DNA of 64,000 bases from positions 89,683-153,682 of the forward strand of contig KV918941.1 of assembly GCA_002049455.2 (NCBI GenBank), in the 5' to 3' direction. Position numbers and translations under genes: made by a program. The notes beneath the pieces were generated by a model. The model saw only the letters and a program-made list of their open reading frames with translations. It did not search any database and had not been told where the DNA came from. The stretch is from Porphyra umbilicalis. Taxonomy: Eukaryota; Rhodophyta; Bangiophyceae; Bangiales; Bangiaceae. Every line of letters begins with the position of its first letter. Position 1 is the first letter of the stretch. Shown piece after piece: positions 32,235 to 41,122 of this stretch.

Positions 32235-33792
32235 GACGGCGGTGGGGGGGGGGGGGGGTGATGCGCCCACGAGGCTGCTCGTTGCAGGTTGGGAAGGCGG
32301 GGTGGGCGTGAGGTGGGGCGTAGGCAGTAGTCAGACGCGGCGGACTGCGAGTGTGTGAAGGGATGGGCGGTCTGCTGTTCGGTGATTCCCGCCGGCGGCG
32401 CCTCTTGTACACACCCGTCGGCGCAGCGGCGGGCGCGCCACGCCGCGCCGCTCCGTCGGATGCGGCCAGGCGCGGTGTGGGGGGCAACAGCAGGCGCGCC
32501 GCGGGCAGCGTCGGCGGTTTGACCGGCGCCAAGCACCAGCCACCAACGCTCCCAGGCAGGGAGGGCGTGAGCCCCGGGGAGGGGCGGTAGCAGTGGAATC
32601 GGACGGCTGCTGCCGCCTCCAGTCGTTGCGGTCGCACACCGCCCACCGACCGCTCGTTGCGGCTTGGAAGGTCCGCCCACCAGACCCCCCAGCCACCATC
32701 GCAACGGGCCTACCACCACAGCGGGCGGGCAAGGGGCGCGCCGAGTGGCTCCACACAGAGAGGCGATGCAAGTCTCTTGTCTCCTCCCGCCCGCGGCCTG
32801 CGCCAGCCGCTGTGCCCCCCCGCGCCCCACGACGCGGCATACGCGTTTCGCCCGCCTCGCCGGCGGCGGCCATCGGGATTGTGCCCCCGCCGTCGCGCCC
32901 CGTTGACGGGAGGGCACACGCACGAGGGGCGGGGTGCTGAGGGTGCGCGTCCCCCGCCAATGAGACGACGTGGGGTGGGTGGCGCCGACGCGGTCGCATC
33001 CAAGCGGCCACGCCAAGCGGGACGGGACGCAGCCGCCGCGGCGGCCGCATGGCCGCCGAGACGGTCGCCCGTGGGCTTGAGCCGGCGCGAAGCGGGCACT
33101 GCCGTCGCGGCCCAGCGGGTGCGTCGTTGGATTCGGTGTTGGTGTCCTCGAGACGGGGGAGCCGGGCCCAACGGATGCAGGTCGACCGCCCGTCGCTCGG
33201 ACCCGCGCCGCTACCCCAAGAGGAAATGGGCAGTGTTCCGCCAGAGGGGGTGCGCGCCCTGGGGGCGGCGATCGCCACCGGGCTGCACCCCCACCCCCGA
33301 CCCCTTTGGCCATCATGGCCCCCCTGCTCATGGCTTTCCTGCGCGCGCCGACGCCTCCCCCAGCCGTGGAATGACAGCCGCCGCGACGCGCGCGCACTGT
33401 GCGGCGCCGCGGCGCGTCGGGGTGACGGGGATGACGGCGGCTCCCCCTCATCGGCCAATCGCGTGCGCCCCGACCGACCGCGGGGCGGTCGGCTAGACGC
33501 GGGAGGGAGGCGTGTGCGGGCGCGGGAGGAGGGGGGGGGAAGGGCGAGACAACGAGGCACGATGAGGTGGGTGGCCCGCCGACCGACCCCGCGTCTGCAC
33601 CCCGGGACGTGGCCGCGCCTGTGCAGTCTTTCTCCAGTGCTGTCCACCCTTTTCGTCGCCTGACAGACTCCGAAGTAGCCCTCTTTTTTCGTGCAGAAGA
33701 TGGCAAAATCGCCCTTCCTGGCAGTGCAAAGCTGTCTCGTTCTTATCCAGGGGTTGATAGCAAAGGAACCTACAGGAATGGAGAAAGACTGT
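32235..33792. other. GC-rich flank upstream of the secreted-protein gene
   Basis: GC-rich to about 33650, with overlapping frames on both strands and nothing recognisable. The first 50 bp contain a long G run on the + strand (C run on the coding strand). The promoter of the secreted-protein gene should lie at its left end. After 33650 the sequence becomes AT-richer up to the hAT insertion. Confidence 0.45.
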
Positions 33793-34756
33793 ACTGTAGC
33801 CAGAGGTGTGATTTAAATCATTTGAGGCGCCGGGTAAAGGTGATTTAAATCAACCCTTGATTTTTATTCGTATGACGTGATTTTTATTGATTTAAATCAT
33901 CCGGTATGATTTAAATCATTTAGGCTCGTTATGTATGAATATAAGTACATATACCACGTGATACGGCCTGATAAGGACCACTAACGCTGGTGTTTTCCTT
34001 CGTGTCGCGTGCGGTGGGCGTCACCGACTGGGCGGCCGTCGACAAGTCGGGGGGGGGGGGCGAGCGGCAGGGGATGGAGATGGCGACGGGGTGCCGGGGG
34101 GGGGTCCGCCGCCGCCCTACCCGGCGGTCACCGCCGTGGCGGAGGTGACCGCCGCCACCGCCGCCGCCGCCGCCGCGGCGGCGAACCTGTCGGGGCTGCC
34201 CGTGACGGCGGTGTGGGTCGCCCTCGGCACCACGATGACGAGGGAGCGCGCGGGAGTTTCCGAGGCTGCCGCCGTCGACGGCGGCACCGTGGCCGCGTTG
34301 CTCTCCGCTCTCGCGGCCGCCGTGGCGGGCGGCGCGTCGACGGCGGTGGTCGACGCCGGCGACCCTACGGGAAAACATTCCAGGATATCCGGGATCTCCA
34401 ACACCTTGAATTTCCCTTAGATGAGCCGAAACTCTTGTCTTCAGGAACCCGAAGAACCCTCTCGTTTCGGTCAAAAAGGCACTGGACGATTTGGGATTCC
34501 TGGATCGTGGGGAAGAAAACCTCGATTTGATGGCACTTTGATTCGCTGTGATCGCTCCTCACAGAGCAACAACAGCGGGCTTACAGCTGGTTTTCCTTGC
34601 TCTTACTATGTTAGCTGTAATGCATGACCAACCAAAGCATTGCATTATTTGTATTCCATATTCCATCGTTTGCGTGTTATCGTCTTATTCGATATTCCAT
34701 CGTTTGCGTGTTATTGTCTTATGTTTGCGTATATGTATCATTGTTTAATAATCCAG

Positions 34757-35866
34757 TCAAACAAGCGAGCTAAGCAAACCAAGCTGGCGCTCGTAGCCAG
34801 TGGCAGCACGATCCCCGTCCGAGGCACCCGCTTCGTGCGGCCCATCCACCCCAGTACCACCCCGACGCCTCGTGGACGCCGCATCTACAGCCCCACCTCG
34901 CACACACCGGCATGAACCGCAAACCCCCCCGCAACCCCTCCCACTCGGCGAGTCAATCAGACCAGCAGTAGCCCCCACTCGCATCTCCACGTCAGTCCCA
35001 TCCACTCCTGCAGCCCCATCATTCTTGTCGTCTTGTCCCGTTGTGCTCCCCAGAGCGCGCGCCAGCAATGAGCAAGCACCCCAACTGGCAATACAGCGCT
35101 GAAGAGGGGGCTCGGCGCTCTCTAGCTCCTTGATGGCGCGCTCCTGGGCGGTGGCAGTCTGGCGCGTAAAAGAGCGACCCTTCTTCATGTGATTCATAAC
35201 GGCGCGGCGAGTCACGGCGAGCAGCCGCCGACGGTCGACGAGAGAGTAGCCGAGAAGCCCTTGCCTTGCCAGGGCGATCTTCTGGATCACCCGCCCTGGA
35301 GCAGGCTCAGAGCGGGCGGACACACCAGGCAAAAAAAAACCGCCCCGGCCGCTCTTTGACGCTTCCAAAGGACGGCCGTTGACGCTGCCGCCACGTGCCC
35401 CACCACCGCCACGTGTCCCGCCGACACGGGACGAAGGCTCACTCAAGCCATGACCCGATGTCGACCCGGCACCCGAACCGCCCTGACCTGGCCCGCTTTG
35501 ACCATGGTCCAAAGCAGACAGACCGGGGCCGGGAAGGCCAGCCGCAGCTTGAGCAGCAGCGCGCATTGTCGCTCCAGCTGCCGAAGGGATGGAAGGAGGG
35601 GAGAACAAATGGCTTACCACCAGCGGAAACAAACACCATAACCACGTGGAGCGCGGCACACAAAGAGGAGTTAGAAGTGAGAGCCCTTCCCAGACGAGCA
35701 CGAGTCAGCCGTGGCAGGCGAAAACATTCTCCATTCCATCAGCCTCCGTCACTCTCCCACCCCACGACACCACAAAGCTGGACGTACCGTCGTTCACTGT
35801 GCCTCTCACAGCGCTGCCACGTCGTCCCACGTGAGCTCGCGGCCGAACAGTGGCACTAGCGGCCAT
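34757..35866 (-). CDS. Second gene of the CACTA element
   Basis: The predicted exons are 35866-35788 and 35577-34757. The 210-nt intron starts GTACGT and ends TTCGGCAG, and the join is in frame, giving 299 residues. The N-terminal half is Gly/Ala/Ser-rich. The middle has a basic helical stretch (VDRRRLLAVTRRAVMNHMKK). The C-terminal third is low complexity with a small Cys cluster (CGGVCGSCRC). It has no recognised domain. CACTA elements usually encode a second, rapidly evolving DNA-binding protein (TnpA-like) besides the tnp2 enzyme; position and the basic region suggest that role here by inference. It follows the transposase gene on the same strand. Confidence 0.55.
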
Positions 35867-36282
35867 GACACTGCAGCAAACTGGCGCTGCGAAGGGCGAA
35901 GGGAGGGAGGGAGAGCAGCGTACAGATCTCGCTGTGCGCCAAGGGAGTGGAGTGTAGGTGAACAGGAGTGGGGCGGGACGACGAGGAACGGGGCTCGTCC
36001 AGAGCGGCCGCCAGCGCACCCCCCACGATTATCGTCGAATCACCCCCCGCCGTGGGTCAGGCCGCGTGCGGTAGCAACGGCAACGGAGAGCCACACGTGG
36101 GCCCAGAAAGCGCCAACACATGCTTTGTGTGGCTAGCAATCGAGATTGACCAGGCCCATCCGAGATACGATCATGGATGAACGGGAATGGAAACGTCATT
36201 CTCAGAAGTAATTTATCACTTCTTGAAATCAGTTGTCATGAATTAGGGTTGGACGGAGTACGATCAAGGCAACAAAAGCGAT

Positions 36283-36326
36283 TAGCTCAGTGGTGATTCC
36301 ACATCCTGGTCGTGGCTTCGAGACTC
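36283..36326 (+). other. tRNA-like A-box and B-box remnant
   Basis: TAGCTCAGTGG at 36283 fits the internal A box and GGCTTCGAGAC at 36314 resembles a B box of RNA polymerase III genes. The spacing is about 13 bp too short for a tRNA, and no acceptor or T stem pairs properly. It is either a decayed tRNA-derived fragment or chance. It lies downstream of the CACTA transposase gene. Confidence 0.25.
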
Positions 36327-36456
36327 TGATCAAACTCTGGATCAAACCAAAGGACATGGTCAGACCACCCTTACTTACTCACGCGCAACCAGCGCCCGCC
36401 CCGTTCTGTGCTATTATTTTGTTTATTTTCTGCATGCACGCAAGTTCCGGCAGGGA

Positions 36457-39321
36457 TCACATATTACTAAACGGGGTGCGATAAAACAATACATGCTCTC
36501 TGCCGTCCCGGCGTAGGGTGCCCACCACTCCGTCAACAGAAAGAAGAGGAACAAACCTCCGACGCCCTCCCAGTGCCGAAAAGCAATCCATTCGACCACG
36601 CCTCTCCGGGAGGCCGTACTTTCCATCCCGGTCAGCCGTAGACTTGGCCAACTCCACGTAAGCGAAAGCCATAGGCTCTCTGATGAACGCTACGGCGTAG
36701 AACAGTGCGAGCCCGTAGACAGTCACAGGGTACTCCTCCTCAGTACCTCGTCGGGTTTGGCGCTTCTCAACTAAAGAGATTTGCAAAAGGTTGTCGCGTC
36801 GCGTGCGAACCGTCTTAGTGGCCGCCGAGCCGGCTATAACACCATTTGACAGCTCCAATCGGAAGAACTTAATCGCCGCGATTTGATCTGGCAAGTTTGA
36901 AACTCCTTCCAAATTCAACGCCGTCTTGAGGTGCTCCAACTCGGTATCCAGCAGTTCACAGGGCACGGTGCGAGGCGGAAGAAGGTGAACTTGCTCGTCT
37001 GCATCAGGAGGAAAAGAAAACGTGCCTTTGCGACGCTTGTCTGCCCCAGTGATAGGCATTCCCGTCGCATCTGCCCATTCGTCAGGGCAAAATGTCTCGC
37101 CAAAAGTCGTGATGAGCTCGGCTTGGTACTTCGCGTGAATGGCGTTGGTGAGGGAGGGATGGGGCTCGCTACGTGAGCCGATGAGATCCGGAAGTGTGCC
37201 GATCAAGCGCTCCGTGGGAAACTGCCACGAAACCCACGCAGGTCCGCAGGAGCGTATGTTGGGAACGATATTCAAGAGTGCCGCAATTGGAAATCGGCAC
37301 ACAGGAAGACGATGGAAGCTGTTGCGGTAGACTCTGAGGTAGAACACCTCACAGAACTTCTTGAGGTGGTTGTCGGCCACTAGCAGCTCGGCTCGGCTCA
37401 GTTGTCCCGGCCGGATCAGCAGCCGACAGGCGTGGCATAGCGAAATAAACATTTGGAAGTAAACGTCGGGGATGCGGCCAGAAAGGACCGCCTCACCTGT
37501 GCTGAGGATGAAGTACATCCAATCCGATGCCTTGTACGAATTGTGGTGTACTTTGACGTCGCGAAGCGACCGCGCCTGCAACCGAGGTATCGTCATTCTT
37601 GCGGCTCGTATCTCTCGCCCAGCCGCATCGGACGCCGCTGCGCTCATGACGAAATCATCTTGAGATGCCCCAGGAATCCTCCATACGCCCGAGAAGAGGT
37701 CCCACATGAAGGGAACCACGTTGCAGAACAGAAGGTGCATGACATCGTAGGGAGCAATGCACGACCCCAGCTTTTCCAGGTATTTCAGATGCGGGTACAT
37801 GTGCTTGTGTGTCGGACTCTGCGAGCACAGAATGGAGTATCCCTTGAACCCGCAGTCCTTCTCCATCTCGTCCACCACGCTGCGCAGGATGGGTCCTGCT
37901 CTTGCCTCCTCCACCGCCCGTACGTCATTCGCCAAACCCGTCGGAGTTTTTCGCCCCTGGTTTCCACGAATATTGAACAATGTAGCCCCTGTAGTTGGAT
38001 GACGTGGTGGGTAGTAGTACTTATTGTTCTCGTACTGAGCACCTTGAAACTTGCGATCACGGTCAGGTGTCCGTCCATTGTGCCCTTTCGCATTAATGAT
38101 CTTGTCAATCGCTGGCATATCGGCCGTAATCTGCACCAAAAAGGCCCTGATAGTGTGTTCACCCGCCATGCCAGCGATCTTGACGCCGGGGATGCCATGG
38201 GCGAGCTGGTCGAGCTCCTCAATGATGGGATGGAGGAATGACTCGAGGTCCGCCGGCTGCTTCGGTCCTGGTGTGACGCACAAAAGGAGTTGCGAAACGT
38301 TACGAGTCCGCCTTTCCGGCGCAAGGCTCATGATCATAGCCACCACCGGCCACGCACTGAAGCCCTGCTGCCTCCATGCCTCGAACCCGTCCGTCGAGAG
38401 GCTGATGGCAAAGTCTAGTACCGAAGCAAAGCAGCCGTTGGCGCGCAATTTGCGGTAGTTTTCTCCGTGATAGAAGTCAGCGTAGGGGTGGTTGCCGTCG
38501 TCACTGGCGGCGGCTTGGCGGGCGGCTTTCATCGTGGCGACCATTTCTGGTCCCAAGACTGGATCGGCCAGGATGGCCTTCAGCCACGCGATGAGGGAGA
38601 AGTATTCCACCTGCTTCGCTGGTTTTCCTGCACTTGAGTAGCGGTCCTCGCCGCATTTCCAGCACTTGATATCCGACTTGTGCTCGCCCGTGAACGCGAC
38701 ACAGCCACCTCTGCATGCGTCGACGCGCTTCGTATGGACCGACACTGTGTCCCGCACGAGCTTGTTCAGCTTGTATGGTGTAGCGCTGACGAGCTCACGG
38801 CGGCGCTGCCGCAACAGCGCCTCCGTCGCTTCCCTGGTTAGACCATATTGCGTTCGAGTCGCGAAGAACACTAGGTCCTTCGTAATCCCCTTAAATGCTT
38901 GGACAGACACCTTGACACCATTGGTTGGCCGATTTTGGAAGATAGGGACACGTTCAGGACCTGGGCCACTTTCACCATTGCTTGGATCTTGCGCCAAGGA
39001 CTCCGAATCGAGGAGGTTTTGTGCGATAGCCTCTTGCACGCCTTCTCCGTCCAGGCTACTTTCGTCTGATGTAAACCCTTCTTCCGAATCGTCCTTTGCG
39101 CTTGAGCCAGCCGCTTCGTCGTCTTCCTCGTGCAGCGCTTTGCTTACAGAGCTGGATGAGCCGCCTGCGTCTGCCGCACCGGACGCCCCAGCGCCAGGAC
39201 CATGGCGTCTCGGGCGCGCTTGGTCCGCAGCGCGGTGGTTGAAAAAAGTGCGTCGTGGCACAAACGCCCCCCCACAGCGTGGACAGGGACACTGCCGAAT
39301 GCCATCATCATCCTTATCCAT
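36457..39321 (-). CDS. CACTA/EnSpm transposase (tnp2, Transposase_21 type)
   Basis: This single frame of 954 residues starts with ATG at 39321. Residues 11-29 hold a Cys/His finger (CPCPRC...FFNHR). An acidic Ser-rich linker (60-125) follows. At 203-223 a second cluster (CRGGC...CWKCGEDRY) matches the zinc knuckle typical of tnp2 proteins. The catalytic core includes STDGFEAW at about 309-316, a proline-tryptophan turn (FSAWPVV), and LLLCVTPGPKQPADLESFL at about 345-363, in the order expected for Transposase_21. The enzyme would cut at the element's CCCTACGGG termini. No internal stop or intron is needed, so this copy could be functional. The next gene of the element lies about 590 bp downstream on the same strand. 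Confidence 0.92.
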   Translation of the reverse strand: MDKDDDGIRQCPCPRCGGAFVPRRTFFNHRAADQARPRRHGPGAGASGAADAGGSSSSVSKALHEEDDEAAGSSAKDDSEEGFTSDESSLDGEGVQEAIAQNLLDSESLAQDPSNGESGPGPERVPIFQNRPTNGVKVSVQAFKGITKDLVFFATRTQYGLTREATEALLRQRRRELVSATPYKLNKLVRDTVSVHTKRVDACRGGCVAFTGEHKSDIKCWKCGEDRYSSAGKPAKQVEYFSLIAWLKAILADPVLGPEMVATMKAARQAAASDDGNHPYADFYHGENYRKLRANGCFASVLDFAISLSTDGFEAWRQQGFSAWPVVAMIMSLAPERRTRNVSQLLLCVTPGPKQPADLESFLHPIIEELDQLAHGIPGVKIAGMAGEHTIRAFLVQITADMPAIDKIINAKGHNGRTPDRDRKFQGAQYENNKYYYPPRHPTTGATLFNIRGNQGRKTPTGLANDVRAVEEARAGPILRSVVDEMEKDCGFKGYSILCSQSPTHKHMYPHLKYLEKLGSCIAPYDVMHLLFCNVVPFMWDLFSGVWRIPGASQDDFVMSAAASDAAGREIRAARMTIPRLQARSLRDVKVHHNSYKASDWMYFILSTGEAVLSGRIPDVYFQMFISLCHACRLLIRPGQLSRAELLVADNHLKKFCEVFYLRVYRNSFHRLPVCRFPIAALLNIVPNIRSCGPAWVSWQFPTERLIGTLPDLIGSRSEPHPSLTNAIHAKYQAELITTFGETFCPDEWADATGMPITGADKRRKGTFSFPPDADEQVHLLPPRTVPCELLDTELEHLKTALNLEGVSNLPDQIAAIKFFRLELSNGVIAGSAATKTVRTRRDNLLQISLVEKRQTRRGTEEEYPVTVYGLALFYAVAFIREPMAFAYVELAKSTADRDGKYGLPERRGRMDCFSALGGRRRFVPLLSVDGVVGTLRRDGREHVLFYRTPFSNM

Positions 39322-40886
39322 GAGGACGCGAGGTACGGGGCAGAAGAGGTGTGAGGGGGTGGGGGGGGACGGGGTTTCCCCGCTCAGGGTGAGATGCCCC
39401 GCTCAGGGTGGGATGCGCTGGTGGATGGAACCGCCAGTGGGGGTAAGGGCGGAAGGTGGGGCGCGGAACCGGCAGGCGGTAGGTGTGAAGTTACTTGGCA
39501 CTGTGGTCGGGTAAAGATGGCGACGCATCCCACCGTATTTATGGGCTCTGTCTGGCTCCCCAGGTGCAGGCTGGCGACAGACGATCCCTCCCCCCAAGTG
39601 AAAGCTGCCGGGCTTGCAGTGGAAGGCAGTTCGAGGACGCTTCCAGAGCCTTCCACAATTCTCTCGAGTCCGTCCAACAATGGAGTGTCTTCGAGATGGT
39701 TCCATGATCGTTCTCCGATCCACCGGATTCCAGGCGCAGTCCTCAGGATCCCAGATTTCCTGCGGATCCCGGAAGTTTCTGCCAGATTTCCTGGATATCC
39801 GAGAATGTTTTCCCGTAGGGCGACTGCCTCCCTACCGTCACCGCTGTCGCGTCTGCCATTGGCGCGCATGCCGCCGCCAATCCGTGGGTGCGGGTCGAAA
39901 TGGTCGCCCGGGGGGGGTGCTGGCACTCACCGCCGTGCTCATCGCCCGGTGCTCGCTGCGCCAGCAGCGGTGGCGGCCGCCTTTCGCGTCGCCACCCGTG
40001 GCAGTGCAGCCACCAAAGCCGCCGTCGACGCGCCACTCCCCGCCGACGGCGGAGGGCGGTCCGGGTTGGACGTGGTCCGGGGTACGCCGGCGGCGGCCGC
40101 CGTGGCCGCGGCGGCGGCGGGCGGCGCCGCGGCGGGCGCCCGCCCCGCCGCGCTCGCCGCCACCGCGATGGTGTGGTCCCTCCTCACCCCCGACAACGCG
40201 TAGACGGCCGTGGCGGGCGTGTTTTCCCGCACCCGTTGCTTGGCGTGCGTCGCCTCCGCGGGCCCTCCGCCCATCGCCGTTGGTGGCGGAGGCGGCGGGG
40301 GTGAGGGCGGGAACCCTCCCCCCCTCTCCCCCCTCCTTCCCCTCCCCGCCCCGCTCGTCGCTCTCCTGCCGCCCGCGGGGACCCCCGCCGCGGATCCGCA
40401 CCTGTTCACGGCGGCGCTCGCTACGTTCCGCACGGTCGCTGTCGTTGACGCGGCGTGCGCGGCGCTCATGCCTCCCATCCCCGCCGTCGCGGCGTTGCGC
40501 ACCCCACCCCGCTCTGTCACCGTCGCGCCGGCGGTCGGCGAGAGTTCAACGATGACCATGACTCTCGCTCGTCGGTGCACACCCGCAGTGTCAGGTCGCA
40601 TCAGTGTAAGCAGGGCAATGCCCATGTGATTTAATTCATGAGACCCTCCGAGTAACTGATTTAAATCATTAAAATCAGCATGATTTAAATCAAATAAAAA
40701 TCACCTCCCATCTCTGACTGTAGCCTACCTGAGCTAATTGTCGACCAGTTTCAAAAATGTCGACCACACTCAAGTCCGCTCCTCCAGGCGCTGAGGGGCA
40801 ATTCCGGTCATACGAATCTATGCGAAGTCGGCCCCATGACGAAGTCGATGCAGATATGAGCACCGCCCCGGACCTATACAAAGGAA

Positions 40887-41122
40887 CTGTGCCTGGTCGA
40901 TTTTCCCAGGCCTTTAGGACAGGGTGCTCTCAAAGTGTAGTGATGCAAACATATACTTAGATCACGGGACTTGCTCTCCGTTTTAGAGGTGGCAGTCTGC
41001 ATTCGTGTCCTCTGGCATCTGAGGGCCTGTCAGTGTTGGAAGGGTCGCGATGATGCTAACAGCGAATAGAGTTACGTGGCTGAGAAGGACTGTCCTGCCA
41101 CAAGGGTCACAGGGCCCGGACG
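40887..41122. repeat. Repeat Z, copy 1, left part
   Basis: The first half (about 40905-41022) matches 45288-45406. The second half (about 41028-41122) matches 51363-51457. The paralogues are interrupted at different points by other elements. This copy is uninterrupted across the sites where elements A and Y inserted in copy 2. It ends at the 9-bp duplication bordering element W. Confidence 0.85.

Larger units (their letters stand above)
34363..39820 (-). mobile_element. CACTA-type element with two genes
   Basis: Inverted termini CCCTACGGGAAAACATTC match exactly over 18 bp at both ends, with further similarity inward (GGATATCC). They are bordered by the 3-bp direct repeat CGA (34360-34362 and 39821-39823), the duplication length of CACTA/EnSpm elements. 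The terminus begins CCCTA rather than the classical CACTA. Inside are a tnp2-type transposase gene (36457-39321) and a second spliced gene (34757-35866), both on the minus strand. The ends, duplication and main gene all look intact. Confidence 0.9.
33801..40716. mobile_element. hAT-type element, split by a nested CACTA element
   Basis: The ends are CAGAGGTGTGATTTAAATC on the left and, read inward from the right, CAGAGATGGGAGGTGATTTT. They are flanked by a perfect 8-bp direct repeat ACTGTAGC (33793-33800 and 40717-40724), the target duplication length of hAT elements. Copies of the palindrome GATTTAAATC lie inside both ends (33810, 33842, 33889 and 33908 on the left; 40658 and 40682 on the right), as expected for subterminal binding sites. 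Without the nested element it is about 1.45 kb, with a GC-rich interior and no transposase, so it is non-autonomous. Confidence 0.88.

Noticed and set aside
31826..33706. 626-codon minus frame overlapping the secreted-protein gene
   Set aside because: It runs antiphase through a gene with a clear signal peptide and Cys pattern, and its product is Pro/Arg low complexity.
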